Below, in pieces: positions 8,268 to 17,475 of a stretch of DNA of 64,000 nucleotides (its first letter is position 1; each line of letters begins with the position of its first letter). The position numbers and the translations under genes are program-made. Source of the stretch: Lysobacter arseniciresistens ZS79 (GTDB taxonomy: Bacteria; Pseudomonadota; Gammaproteobacteria; Xanthomonadales; Xanthomonadaceae); contig NZ_AVPT01000003.1 of the NCBI RefSeq assembly GCF_000768335.1, positions 123,416 through 187,415 of the forward strand. The letters are read 5' to 3'. The notes below the pieces were generated by a model. The model made no database searches. It worked only from the letters and a program-made list of their open reading frames with translations, and was not told the origin of the DNA.

Positions 8268-8861
8268 ATGTTCAGCTTCCTGATTTTGTTGGGTTTGTTC
8301 CTCCTGTTCATGTTCTGGGGCATCGGTCTCTACAACGGGCTGGTGACCGCCCGGAACGCTTGGCGCAACGCCTTCGCACAGATCGACGTGCAGCTGCAGC
8401 GCCGGTTCGAGCTGATCCCGAACCTGGTCGAGACCGCCAAGGGCTACCTCGCGCACGAGCGGGAAACCCTCGAGGCGGTGATGCAGGCGCGCGCGGCGGC
8501 GGTGTCGGGGCTGTCCGCGGCCAAGGCGGCGCCGGGCGATGCCGGCGCGATGGCCCGGCTCGACGCCGGCGAGCGCCAACTGGAGGGCGCGTTGGGCCGG
8601 CTGATGGTGGTCGCCGAGGCCTATCCGGACCTGAAGGCCAACCAGACGATGGCGCAGCTGTCCGAGGAACTGACCAGCACCGAGAACCGGGTGGCGTTCG
8701 CGCGGCAGGCCTACAACGACGCGGTGATGGCCTACAACAACAAGCGCGAGGTGTTCCCGTCCAGCCTCGTCGCCGGCAATTTCGGCTTCAAACCGGCGGC
8801 ACCGCTGTCGCTGCCTGCGGACCAGCCGGAGATGCGGCAGGCGCCGCAGGTGCGGTTCTGA
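8268..8861 (+). CDS. lemA: LemA family membrane-anchored protein
   Basis: 197 residues. One N-terminal membrane helix (about 2-22) is followed by the four-helix LemA domain, with family blocks NAFAQIDVQLQRRFELIPNL, TSTENRVAFARQAYND and YNNKREVFPS. LemA proteins are inner-membrane proteins with the helical bundle outside the cytosol; function is poorly defined, but they are repeatedly coupled to HtpX-like M48 proteases, as here (40 bases apart). ATG 8268 was chosen because it opens directly into the membrane helix. The gene is divergent from the serine hydrolase, with 72 bases between them. Confidence 0.93.
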   Translation: MFSFLILLGLFLLFMFWGIGLYNGLVTARNAWRNAFAQIDVQLQRRFELIPNLVETAKGYLAHERETLEAVMQARAAAVSGLSAAKAAPGDAGAMARLDAGERQLEGALGRLMVVAEAYPDLKANQTMAQLSEELTSTENRVAFARQAYNDAVMAYNNKREVFPSSLVAGNFGFKPAAPLSLPADQPEMRQAPQVRF

Positions 8862-8901
8862 CGCCGGCCCGGGTGCGGGCGCTGCCTGCCGACGCGGGCC
8901 G

Positions 8902-10830
8902 ATGAACTTCTTCGAACGACAGGCGGCCGCGCGCCGCGCATCGACGCGCCTGGTGGTGCTGTTCGCGCTGGCGGTGCTGGCGATCGTGCTGGCCGTCGAT
9001 GCGCTGGCCTGGGCGCTCAGCGGCGGCAGCGGCGGCGCGCTGGTCGTCGCGACGGTGCTGACACTGGCGACGATCGGGCTCGGGTCGCTGTACCGGCTGG
9101 CGAGCCTCGGTGGCGGCGGCGAGGTGATCGCGGCCCAGCTGGGCGGCACGCCGGTGGCGGCCGGTGCCGTCGAGCCCGACCTGCGACGGCTGCGCAACGT
9201 GGTCGAGGAGGTTGCGATTGCTTCCGGCGTGCCGGTGCCGGGCGTGTACGTGCTCGAGCACGAGGCCGGCATCAATGCGTTCGCCGCCGGCCACGGCCCG
9301 GCCGACGCCGTGGTCGCGGTGACCCGTGGCGCGCTCGACCGGCTCAACCGCGACGAATTGCAGGGCGTGGTCGCGCACGAGTTCGCGCACATCCTCAATG
9401 GCGACATGCGGCTGAACCTGCGGCTGGTCGGGGTGCTCTACGGCATCTCGATGCTGGGACTGATCGGCCGGCACGTGCTGGACTTCGGCCGCATCGGCCT
9501 GGGCGGGCGCGACCGGCGCGGTGCCGGCATGGCGGTCGGCGTGATGGTCGCCGCGGCGGTGATGATCGTGATCGGCTGGATCGGGCTGTTGTTCGCGCGG
9601 CTGATCCGCGCCGGCGTCAGCCGCCAGCGCGAGCGGCTGGCCGATGCGAGCGCGGTGCAGTTCACCCGCCAGCCGGCGGGGCTGGCCGGCGCGCTGAAGA
9701 AGATCGGCGGGCTGCCGGATGGTTCGGTGCTGGTGTCGTCGGGCGATGCCGAGGAAGTCAGCCACATGCTGTTCGGCGAGGGGCTGGGTTTTGAGGGACG
9801 GATGGCGGACTGGTTGGCGACCCATCCGCCGCTGGTCGAGCGCATCCGGGCGCTGGAACCGGGCTTCAGCGACCGGCAGCTGGCCACGCTGTCGGCGCGC
9901 TGGATGGACCACCCGCCGCACGGCTTGCAGGAGGACCTGCACCTGGGCCTGACGGGCGATGGCGCGCTGCCGTCGGCACGGTCCGAACAGGCGGTCGAGC
10001 CGGGCCGGGTGTCGGGCCGGGTCGGCAGTCCCGACCGGGATGACCACCGCCGCGCCGATGCCGTCGTCGGCGAACTGGGCGAGGAGTTGCGCGCACTCGC
10101 GCGTGATCGCGACCGGGCGATCGCGCTGGTGCTCGGCCTGATGCTCGACCCGCGTGCGGACGTGGCGCAGCGGCAGCTGTTCGGGATCGGCGCGCGGCTT
10201 GGCGAGGCGGTGGCGCGCGACGTGCGCGAGCTGCACGACCGCCACCTCGAGCACCTGCACCCGATGCTGCGGCTGCCACTGGTCGAGCTGGCGTTCCCGG
10301 TGCTGCGCCGCCGGCCGCGGCCGCAACTGGACCTGTTGCTGGACGCGGTCGAGGCGGTGTCGCGCGCCGACGGCGAGGTGTCGCTGTTCGAGTACTGCCT
10401 CGGCCGCCTGCTGCGGGTGCAACTGCACGAGTCGTTGAGACCGGCCCGCTATGCCACCTTCGGGCGACGCAAGCCGGGTGCGCTCGCCGGCGAAATCGCC
10501 ACGCTGCTGGCGGTGGTGGCCGATGCCGGCCATGCCGACGAGGCGTCGGCGCGGCACGCGTTCCTCGCCGGGATGCGGCACATCCTGCCCAATCAGCACG
10601 TGGCCTACCGCGCGCCGCAGCATCCGGTGCCGGCGCTGGAAGAGGTGTGGCCGACCCTCGACCTGCTGCATCCGCTGGCCAAGCGCGTGCTGGTGGAGGC
10701 GGTGACGGTGGCCGCCAGCCACGACGGCCGCGTCAGCGTGGCCGAGGCCGAGCTGCTGCGCACCGTCTGCGCGATCCTGCATTGCCCGCTGCCGCCGCTG
10801 CTCGGCGCCGAACCACGGACCCGTCACTGA
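8902..10830 (+). CDS. HtpX-like M48 metalloprotease with C-terminal TerB-like extension
   Basis: 642 residues, about twice a normal HtpX. Membrane helices lie at about 17-35, 45-63, 170-195 and 208-232. The zinc motif HEFAH is at 159-163 and the third ligand is Glu244 in RQRERLADAS, as in family M48B. Past about residue 310 an unusual 330-residue cytosolic part follows. It has two segments, SRADGEVSLFEY and SHDGRVSVAEAELL, that match the DG-containing acidic loops of TerB-like helical domains. It probably digests damaged membrane proteins together with LemA. The extension may sense stress or metal; that is inference. Confidence 0.9.
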   Translation: MNFFERQAAARRASTRLVVLFALAVLAIVLAVDALAWALSGGSGGALVVATVLTLATIGLGSLYRLASLGGGGEVIAAQLGGTPVAAGAVEPDLRRLRNVVEEVAIASGVPVPGVYVLEHEAGINAFAAGHGPADAVVAVTRGALDRLNRDELQGVVAHEFAHILNGDMRLNLRLVGVLYGISMLGLIGRHVLDFGRIGLGGRDRRGAGMAVGVMVAAAVMIVIGWIGLLFARLIRAGVSRQRERLADASAVQFTRQPAGLAGALKKIGGLPDGSVLVSSGDAEEVSHMLFGEGLGFEGRMADWLATHPPLVERIRALEPGFSDRQLATLSARWMDHPPHGLQEDLHLGLTGDGALPSARSEQAVEPGRVSGRVGSPDRDDHRRADAVVGELGEELRALARDRDRAIALVLGLMLDPRADVAQRQLFGIGARLGEAVARDVRELHDRHLEHLHPMLRLPLVELAFPVLRRRPRPQLDLLLDAVEAVSRADGEVSLFEYCLGRLLRVQLHESLRPARYATFGRRKPGALAGEIATLLAVVADAGHADEASARHAFLAGMRHILPNQHVAYRAPQHPVPALEEVWPTLDLLHPLAKRVLVEAVTVAASHDGRVSVAEAELLRTVCAILHCPLPPLLGAEPRTRH

Positions 10831-10882
10831 CAGTCGGTCCGCCTTCCGCTACCGTGCCGCATCGCTCGCCCCGCCACCTGCC

Positions 10883-12205
10883 GTGACCTCGAACGTCTCC
10901 AACCTGCGGCGCTTCCGCGTCGCCCTGGCCGAGTCACCGCCGCTGTGGTGGGCGATGCTCTACTTCTTCTGCCTGCTGTGCGGCTATTACGTGCTGCGGC
11001 CGGTGCGCGACGCGATGGGGGCCTCGGGCGACCCGGCGACGGTGTTCCCGCGCTGGCTGGTCGAACTGGCCGGCGCGACCGGCCTGGACCTCGGTGACTA
11101 CACCCTGCAGGTGCTGTTCAGCGCGGTGTTCGTGGCGATGGTGCTGCTGCAGCCGGTGTACGGCGCGCTGGTCGCGCGTTATCCGCGGCGGGTGTTCCTG
11201 CCGGTGGTGTACCTCGTCTTCATCGCCTGCCTGTTCGGCTTCTACTGGCTGTTCGACAGCGGCGTGTCGGGGCGCGGGGCGGCGTTCTACATCTGGACCG
11301 CGGTGTTCAACCTGTTCGCGGTGGCGGTGTTCTGGAGTTTCATGGCCGACGTGTTCGACAACGAGCACGCCAAGCAGCTGTACGGCTACATCGGCGCCGG
11401 CGGCACCATCGGCGCGCTGGTCGGCCCGGCGATCACCCGCTGGCTGGTCGGCCCGCTCGGTGTCGCCAACCTGCTGCTGGTGTCGGCCGGGTTCTTGGCG
11501 GTCTGCCTGTTGTGCATCCTCAGGCTGCGGCCGTGGGCGATGCGGCGTGAGCGACGGAGCGGGGAACGCAGCGGCGAGGAGGCGATGGGTGGCTCGGTGC
11601 TGGCGGGCCTGCGCCTGGTGTGGAGCGATCCGCTGCTGCGGGCGCTGGCGGTGACGATGGTGTTCGGCGTCGGCGTCGGCACGCTGCTCTACAACGAGCA
11701 GGCGGCGATCGTGCAGCGCTACTACCCGACGCCGGAAGCCGCGACCCGCTACTACGCGACCATCGACTGGGCGGTGAACGGGTTGACCCTGCTGATCCAG
11801 CTGTTCGTGACGCGCTGGCTGCTGCGCCGCCACGGCGTGGGACCCGCGCTGCTGGTGCCGGCGTTCGCGATCCTGCTCGGCTACTGCCTGCTGACCGCAT
11901 CGCCGCTGCCGCTGATGGTGGCGGCGGTGCAGGTGGCGACGCGCGCCGGCGAGTTCTCGTTGGCCAAGCCCGGTCGCGAAACCATCTACACCCGGGTCGA
12001 CCGCGAGTCGCGCTACAAGGCCAAGGCGGTGATCGACACCGTCGTCTACCGCGGCGGCGACCTGACCTTCGTCTGGCTGCACAAGGCGGTGTCGCTGCTC
12101 GGGACCACCGCGGTATTCGCGACCGGCGTGCTGGTCGCGCTGGGATTCACCGCGGGTGCGTGGGGGGTGGTGCGGGCGCAGCGGCGGCTGCCGGGCGGGG
12201 ATTGA
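10883..12205 (+). CDS. NTP/NDP-exchange (ATP:ADP antiporter)-type MFS carrier
   Basis: 440 residues with about 12 hydrophobic segments. The start GGYYVLRPVRDAMG-type segment (seen here as YYVLRPVRDAMGA), the KQLYGYIGAGGTIGALVGP block and the late segment REAIYT-like GRETIYTRVDRESRYKAKA are typical of the Npt/AAA carrier branch. Classical members swap host ATP for ADP in rickettsiae, chlamydiae and plastids; free-living relatives exist with unknown substrates, so nucleotide transport here is not proven. The start codon is GTG 10883. It follows the protease gene by 52 bases and converges on fadE across a shared terminator. Confidence 0.82.
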   Translation: MTSNVSNLRRFRVALAESPPLWWAMLYFFCLLCGYYVLRPVRDAMGASGDPATVFPRWLVELAGATGLDLGDYTLQVLFSAVFVAMVLLQPVYGALVARYPRRVFLPVVYLVFIACLFGFYWLFDSGVSGRGAAFYIWTAVFNLFAVAVFWSFMADVFDNEHAKQLYGYIGAGGTIGALVGPAITRWLVGPLGVANLLLVSAGFLAVCLLCILRLRPWAMRRERRSGERSGEEAMGGSVLAGLRLVWSDPLLRALAVTMVFGVGVGTLLYNEQAAIVQRYYPTPEAATRYYATIDWAVNGLTLLIQLFVTRWLLRRHGVGPALLVPAFAILLGYCLLTASPLPLMVAAVQVATRAGEFSLAKPGRETIYTRVDRESRYKAKAVIDTVVYRGGDLTFVWLHKAVSLLGTTAVFATGVLVALGFTAGAWGVVRAQRRLPGGD

Positions 12206-12276
12206 CGGCGAAGGCAGATGGCTCCTGCCGTCGGGGCAGGTGGCGGGCCCTCGATGATCGGTGGCCCCAAAAGAGA

Positions 12277-12299
12277 ACGGCGGGACATGCCCGCCGTTG
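12277..12299. terminator. Shared terminator between the carrier gene and fadE
   Basis: AACGGCGGG pairs with CCCGCCGTT around a five-base loop. On the minus strand it is followed by CTCTTTTGG, so it serves fadE best; on the plus strand the tail is only TGT, making it a weaker stop for the carrier gene. Confidence 0.75.
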
Positions 12300-12317
12300 T
12301 CTCCGGATCGCTGCAGC

Positions 12318-14786
12318 TCAGGCGACTTCGCGCCGCGGCTCATGCTCCTCGCGATACCCCGCCGAACGCAGCTCGGCGGCGTCGAAGTCGTCGACGCTGA
12401 TCGTGTCGACGGTCATCTCGCGCAGCTCTTCCAGCTGGCGGCGCTCCTCGGCCGTGATCCAGCCTTCGCGCACGCCCTCGTCGAGCTGGGCGCTGAAGGT
12501 CAGCGCTTCGATGTCGCTGCCCTTGATCGCCTTGAGGAACTTGCGCTCGACCGGCTCGGCCAGGATCACCGCCGGCAGGTAGCTGTTGATGCGGCCGGCC
12601 GGGTTGGTCGGCCCCGGCGTGGTGAACACGCCGGTGGCGAGGCGGTCGCGCGCCTCGTTGGGCGACATCAGCAGGCTCGCGGCGCGACGGCTGAGGCGGT
12701 CGCCCGGCGGGGTGGCGCGGCGACCGAGCGGGAAGATCAGCGCCCACAGCAGCCAGCCGACCGGCCGCACCGGGAAGTTGCGCAGTGCGCCCGACAGCGC
12801 CACCTCGATCTTGTGCACGGCATTGAGCAGCGACCACGCCAGCAGCGGGTGGTCGGCCTCCGGCCGGCCTTGGTCCTCGTAGCGCTTGAGCAGCGCACTG
12901 GCGATGTAGAGCTGGCTGAGCACGTCGCCAAGACGACCCGACAGCGACTCCTTGAACTTCAGCTTGCCGCCCAGCAGCAGCATCGAGGTGTCGGCGCACA
13001 GCGCCAGCGCCGACGAGTAGCGGTTGAGCTTGCGGTAGTAGCGGCGGGTGTAGGCGTCGCCCGGCGCCTTGCCGAAGCGCGCGGCGGTCAGGCCGAACCA
13101 CAGCGAACGCACCGCGTTGGAGATCGCGAAGCCGATGTGGCCGAACAGGTTGCGGTCGAACTCGCGCACGCGCTCGTCGCCCTCGGGCAGCATCGCCGCC
13201 TTCATCTCCTTGAGCACCCACGGATGGCAGAGGATCGCGCCCTGGCCGAAGATCATCAGCGAGCGGGTCATGATGTTGGCGCCCTCGACCGTGATCGCGA
13301 TCGGTGATGCCTGCCACGACCGGCCGAGGTAGTTCCGCGGCCCCAGGATGATGCCCTTGCCGCCGTGGATGTCCATCGCGTCCTGCGCGACCTGGCGGCC
13401 CATCTCGGTGCAGTGGTATTTGGAGATCGTCGACGGCACCGCCGGCAGTTCGCCGCGGGCCACCGCCGCCGCCGAGGCCTCCGACAGCGCGCTGATGGTG
13501 TAGGCGTTGCCGGCGATCCGCGCCAGCGCCTCCTGCACGCCCTCGAAGCGGCCGATCGACAGCCCGAACTGCTTGCGGATGCGCGCGTAGGCCCCGGTCA
13601 CCACCGCCGCGAGCTTGGCGCCGCCGCTGGCGGTCGAGGGCAGGGTGATCGAGCGGCCGATCGACAGGCACTCCACCAGCATCTGCCAGCCCTTGCCGGC
13701 GTAGGCCTCGCCACCGATCAGCTGGCTCAGCGGGATGAACACCTCGCGGCCGCGGACCGGGCCGTTCTGGAACGGGCTGTTGAGCGGCATCGCGCGGCGG
13801 CCGACCTCCACCCCCGGGGTGTCGCGCGGCAGCAGCGCCAGGCTGATGCCGATGTCGCGCTTGTCGCCCAGCAGGCCGTCCGGGTCGTACATGCGGAAGG
13901 CCATGCCGATCAGCGTCGCGACCGGCGCGAGGGTGATGTAGCGCTTGTCGAAGGTCAGCTTGACGCCGACCACGCTGGCGCCGTTCCACTCGCCCATGCA
14001 GACGATGCCGAAGTCGGGGATCGACGTCGCGTCCGAGCCGGCCCACGGGCCGGTCAGGGCGAAGCAGGGTACCTCGCGGCCATCGGCCAGGCGCGGCAGG
14101 TAGTGGTCCTTCTGTTCCTGGGTGCCGTAGTGCATCAGCAGCTCGGCCGGGCCGAGCGAATTGGGCACGCCGACGGTCGAGCTGACCACGGAGGAGATCG
14201 ACGCCAGCTTCTGGATCACCTTGTGGTTGCCCAGCGCGCTGAACCCCAGGCCGCCGTATTCCTTCGGCACGATCATGCCGAAGAACCTGTTCTTCTTGAT
14301 GTAGTCCCACAGCTCCGGCGGCAGGTCGGCGCGCACGTGGGTGATGTCCCAGTCGTCGACCATCCGGCACAGCTCCTCGACCGGGCCGTCGAGGAACGCC
14401 TGCTCCTCGGCGCTCAGCGCGGGCGCCGGCTGGTCCAGCAGCACCTGCCAGTCGGGCCGGCCGGAGAACAGCTCGCCCTCGAAGCCGACCGTGCCGGCCT
14501 CGATCGCCGAGCGCTCGGTTTCCGACAGTGGCGGCAGGATCTTCGTGTAGAAGCCCAGCAGCGGCGTGCTGATCAGCGGCAGGCGGATCTGCGGCAGCAG
14601 CAGCGGCAGCGCGACGATCGCGGTGACCACAGCCGCCACCGCGGTGGCGGTTCCGCTGGCACCGAGCAGCCAGCAGGCCAGCAGCGCGACCGCGGTCAGC
14701 GCCACCCAGACCGGCAGGCGCAGCCGGTGGTAGGCCGCGAACGCGCCGACCAGCAGTAGGACAAGGAAGGGAACTGCAATGCTCAT
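12318..14786 (-). CDS. fadE: Acyl-CoA dehydrogenase, FadE type (long form)
   Basis: 822 residues (E. coli FadE 814). It is an FAD enzyme for the first step of fatty-acid beta-oxidation. Two hydrophobic segments lie in the first 65 residues, then a linker, then the ACAD fold (from about EELCRMVDDWDITH), with substrate/FAD elements such as FALTGPWAGSDA and GPRNYLGRSWQ, and the C-terminal DUF1974 domain found in FadE-like proteins. The start is ATG 14784-14786 with AAGGAA upstream. A divergent TetR gene lies 182 bases away with a palindrome between them, suggesting acyl-CoA-responsive control. Confidence 0.95.
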   Translation of the reverse strand: MSIAVPFLVLLLVGAFAAYHRLRLPVWVALTAVALLACWLLGASGTATAVAAVVTAIVALPLLLPQIRLPLISTPLLGFYTKILPPLSETERSAIEAGTVGFEGELFSGRPDWQVLLDQPAPALSAEEQAFLDGPVEELCRMVDDWDITHVRADLPPELWDYIKKNRFFGMIVPKEYGGLGFSALGNHKVIQKLASISSVVSSTVGVPNSLGPAELLMHYGTQEQKDHYLPRLADGREVPCFALTGPWAGSDATSIPDFGIVCMGEWNGASVVGVKLTFDKRYITLAPVATLIGMAFRMYDPDGLLGDKRDIGISLALLPRDTPGVEVGRRAMPLNSPFQNGPVRGREVFIPLSQLIGGEAYAGKGWQMLVECLSIGRSITLPSTASGGAKLAAVVTGAYARIRKQFGLSIGRFEGVQEALARIAGNAYTISALSEASAAAVARGELPAVPSTISKYHCTEMGRQVAQDAMDIHGGKGIILGPRNYLGRSWQASPIAITVEGANIMTRSLMIFGQGAILCHPWVLKEMKAAMLPEGDERVREFDRNLFGHIGFAISNAVRSLWFGLTAARFGKAPGDAYTRRYYRKLNRYSSALALCADTSMLLLGGKLKFKESLSGRLGDVLSQLYIASALLKRYEDQGRPEADHPLLAWSLLNAVHKIEVALSGALRNFPVRPVGWLLWALIFPLGRRATPPGDRLSRRAASLLMSPNEARDRLATGVFTTPGPTNPAGRINSYLPAVILAEPVERKFLKAIKGSDIEALTFSAQLDEGVREGWITAEERRQLEELREMTVDTISVDDFDAAELRSAGYREEHEPRREVA

Positions 14787-14866
14787 TGGACGCTCCAGCA
14801 GTGGTGCGACGACAGTGACAGGGTAGATGGCTGCAGGTGGACGGTGCGGAAAGATGAACCGTCCAA

Positions 14867-14882
14867 CATACGGACGAGTATG
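14867..14882. promoter_or_regulatory. Candidate TetR operator between fadE and its divergent regulator
   Basis: CATAC and GTATG form an inverted repeat with a six-base spacer (14867-14882). A second overlapping repeat, CGTCC and GGACG (14860-14876), is nested with it. It lies 80 bases from fadE and 87 bases from the TetR gene, where a divergent autoregulator would be expected to bind. No binding data support it. Confidence 0.5.
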
Positions 14883-14968
14883 GTAATCTCCCGCGATCGA
14901 GTCAACACCACCCCGGCATCAGTACGCTCCCCCGTCGGTGCCGTACGGTTGTTACAATCGCCACCCTG

Positions 14969-15568
14969 ATGACGACCATGCCCACGACCGCCCCCTCCCG
15001 CCCTGAGCGCAACGGCCGGCTCAGCGCCGATGACTGGGGCCAGGCCGCCCTCGACCTGATCGCCGAGCAGGGCGTGGCCGCGGTCGCGGTCGAACCGCTC
15101 GCGCGCCGCCTCGGGGTGACCAAGGGCAGCTTCTACTGGCACTTCCCCTCGCGCGATGCCTTGCTGGTGGCGGCGCTGGAGCGCTGGGAGAAGGTCGAGC
15201 AGGAAGAGGTGTTCGGCCAGCTCGAAGCCATCGCCGACCCGAGCGAGCGCCTGCGCGCGCTGTTCAACCTGGTCGCGCACGAATACAAGTCGCACGTCAT
15301 CTACTCCGAACTGCTCAAGGCGCTGGACCACCCGGCGGTGCAGCCGGTGATCGGCCGCGTGTCCGACCGCCGCATGGAATACCTGACCGCCTCGTTCCGC
15401 CAGGCCGGGCTCGGCCGTACCGACGCCCAGCACCGTGCGCGGCTGGCCTACGCGGCCTACATCGGCTTCCTCCAGCTCAACCTGCAGCTGCACCAGGCAC
15501 GCCTGCAGCACGACGAGTTCGACGCCTACGTCGAGCACGTGATGGCGACGCTGATTCCTTCCTCCTGA
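14969..15568 (+). CDS. TetR family transcriptional regulator
   Basis: 199 residues. The N-terminal helix-turn-helix is clear: AVEPLARRLGVTKGSFYWHF at about residues 38-57, the TetR DNA-recognition pattern. The C-terminal half is a ligand-binding helical domain without a family-wide motif. It is divergent from fadE, so a long-chain acyl-CoA or fatty acid is the likeliest ligand, by position only. TACAAT at 14953-14958 lies only ten bases before ATG 14969 and no SD is visible, so the mRNA may be leaderless. pckG follows 56 bases later in the same direction. Confidence 0.9.
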   Translation: MTTMPTTAPSRPERNGRLSADDWGQAALDLIAEQGVAAVAVEPLARRLGVTKGSFYWHFPSRDALLVAALERWEKVEQEEVFGQLEAIADPSERLRALFNLVAHEYKSHVIYSELLKALDHPAVQPVIGRVSDRRMEYLTASFRQAGLGRTDAQHRARLAYAAYIGFLQLNLQLHQARLQHDEFDAYVEHVMATLIPSS

Positions 15569-15624
15569 ACGGCCCTGCGGGTCGCTCGCTCCCTTCTCGA
15601 AACCACCGGCTGGAGGCCAATGCC

Positions 15625-17415
15625 GTGAATGCCATGTCCGAAGCTGTTCCCGTCGCCGCGACTGCCGGCAGCAAGCTCCAGGCCCTGAACGCCTGGGTCG
15701 CCGAGGTCGCCGCGTTGACCCGTCCGGACCGGGTCCACTGGTGCGACGGCAGCGATGCGGAGAACGCGGAACTGGTGCGGCGGATGGAGGCCGACGGCAC
15801 CCTGATCCGGCTCAACGAGCAGACCCATCCGAACAGCTTCCTGCACCGCTCGGACCCGGACGACGTCGCCCGCGTCGAGCACCTGACCTTCGTCTGCACC
15901 CCCGAGCGCGACGATGCCGGCCCGAACAACCACTGGATGGCCCCGGCCGAGGCGCACGCAAAGATCGATGCGCTGTTCGACGGCTGCATGGAAGGGCGCA
16001 CGATGTACGTGATCCCGTACTGCATGGGGCCGATCGACTCGCCGCTGTCGCGTTGCGGCGTGGAGATCACCGACAGCCCGTACGTGGTCGCCAACATGCG
16101 GATCATGACCCGCATGGGCGCGCCGGCGCTGGCCCGGATCGAGAAGGAGGGTAGCTTCGTCAAGGGCCTGCACTCGACCGGCGAGCTCGACCCCAACCGC
16201 CGCTTCATCATGCACTTCCCGGCGGAACTCACGATCAAGTCGTACGGCTCGGGCTACGGCGGCAACGCGCTGCTGGGCAAGAAGTGCCATGCGCTTCGCA
16301 TCGCTTCCTACCAGGCGCGCAGCGAGGGCTGGCTGGCCGAGCACATGCTGATCCTCGGCATCACCAACCCGCAGGGCGAGACCCACCACATCGCCGCGGC
16401 GTTCCCGTCGGCCTGCGGCAAGACCAACCTGGCGATGCTGATCCCGCCGGAGGGTTACCTCAAGGACGGCTGGAAGATCACCACCGTCGGCGACGACATC
16501 TGCTGGATGCGGCCGGGCAAGGACGGCCGCCTGTACGCGATCAACCCCGAGGCGGGTTTCTTCGGCGTCGCCCCGGGTACGTCGAAGAAGTCCAACCCGA
16601 ACGCGCTGGCCTGCCTGCAGCGCGACGCGATCTTCACCAACGTCGGCGTCACCGCCGACAACCAGCCGTGGTGGGAAGGCATCGGCAATGGCCTGACGCC
16701 GGTGACCGACTGGCGCGGCGAGCCGTACGACGCCGACAAGCGTCCGGCCGCGCACCCAAACTCGCGCTTCACCGTCAGCGCCAGGTCCTGCCCGAGCTAC
16801 TCGCCGGAAGCGGAGAACCCGGAGGGCGTGCCGATCTCGGCCATTGTCTTTGGCGGCCGGCGGGCCTCGCTGGTGCCGCTGGTGTTCGAGGCCCGCGACT
16901 GGACCCACGGCGTGCTGGTCGGCGCCGCGATGGGTTCGGAAACCACCGCCGCCGCGACCGGCGCGGTCGGCGTGATGCGCCGCGACCCGATGGCGATGAA
17001 GCCGTTCTGCGGCTACAACTTCGCCGACTACTTCAGCCACTGGCTGTCGTTCGACAACGGCAGCAACAAACTGCCGAAGATCTTCCACGTCAACTGGTTC
17101 CGCAAGGGCGACGACGGCACGTTCCTGTGGCCGGGCTTCGGCGACAACCTGCGCGTGCTGGAGTGGATGATCGGTCGCGTGAAGGGCGAGGCCGGCGCGG
17201 TCGAGACCCCGATCGGCAACCTGCCGGCCGCCGGCGACCTCAACCTGGATGGCGTAGAGCTGGGCGAAGAGGCCCGCGCGAAGCTGTTCGGCTTCGAGCG
17301 CGACGGCTGGAAGGCCGAGTTCGACAGTATCGGCGAGTACCTCGACACCTATGGCCCGCGCATGCCGCAGGCGCTGAAGGACGAGCAGCGGCGGGTGGTG
17401 GAGTCGCTCGACTGA
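15625..17415 (+). CDS. pckG: Phosphoenolpyruvate carboxykinase (GTP)
   Basis: 596 residues, the size of GTP-type enzymes (ATP-type are about 540). It converts oxaloacetate and GTP to PEP, CO2 and GDP for gluconeogenesis. The kinase-1 P-loop is PSACGKTNLAM, the metal/substrate region is ITTVGDDICWM, and the N-terminal block LNEQTHPNSFLHRSDP is diagnostic of the family. I prefer GTG 15625, eight bases after GGAGG (15612-15616); ATG 15634 is an alternative. Its closeness to fadE and a TetR gene suits growth on fatty acids or acetate, where PEP must be made from C4 acids. Confidence 0.96.
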   Translation: MNAMSEAVPVAATAGSKLQALNAWVAEVAALTRPDRVHWCDGSDAENAELVRRMEADGTLIRLNEQTHPNSFLHRSDPDDVARVEHLTFVCTPERDDAGPNNHWMAPAEAHAKIDALFDGCMEGRTMYVIPYCMGPIDSPLSRCGVEITDSPYVVANMRIMTRMGAPALARIEKEGSFVKGLHSTGELDPNRRFIMHFPAELTIKSYGSGYGGNALLGKKCHALRIASYQARSEGWLAEHMLILGITNPQGETHHIAAAFPSACGKTNLAMLIPPEGYLKDGWKITTVGDDICWMRPGKDGRLYAINPEAGFFGVAPGTSKKSNPNALACLQRDAIFTNVGVTADNQPWWEGIGNGLTPVTDWRGEPYDADKRPAAHPNSRFTVSARSCPSYSPEAENPEGVPISAIVFGGRRASLVPLVFEARDWTHGVLVGAAMGSETTAAATGAVGVMRRDPMAMKPFCGYNFADYFSHWLSFDNGSNKLPKIFHVNWFRKGDDGTFLWPGFGDNLRVLEWMIGRVKGEAGAVETPIGNLPAAGDLNLDGVELGEEARAKLFGFERDGWKAEFDSIGEYLDTYGPRMPQALKDEQRRVVESLD

Positions 17416-17441
17416 TAGCGGCTGCGACCACGGTCACCTGG

Positions 17442-17465
17442 AACGGGCCCCGAGGGGCCCGTTTC
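17442..17465. terminator. Shared terminator between pckG and the TPR/hydroxylase gene
   Basis: AACGGGCCCC pairs with GGGGCCCGTT around a two- to three-base loop, followed by TTCC on the plus strand. It lies between converging genes and, being palindromic, can act on both, although the T-runs are short. Confidence 0.7.
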
Positions 17466-17475
17466 CGTTTGCGGG

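Noticed and set aside
13365..14759. 464-residue open frame on the plus strand
   Set aside because: It is antisense to fadE, which has full family conservation; the protein is a His/Arg/Gln/Asp-rich artefact of high-GC codon bias.
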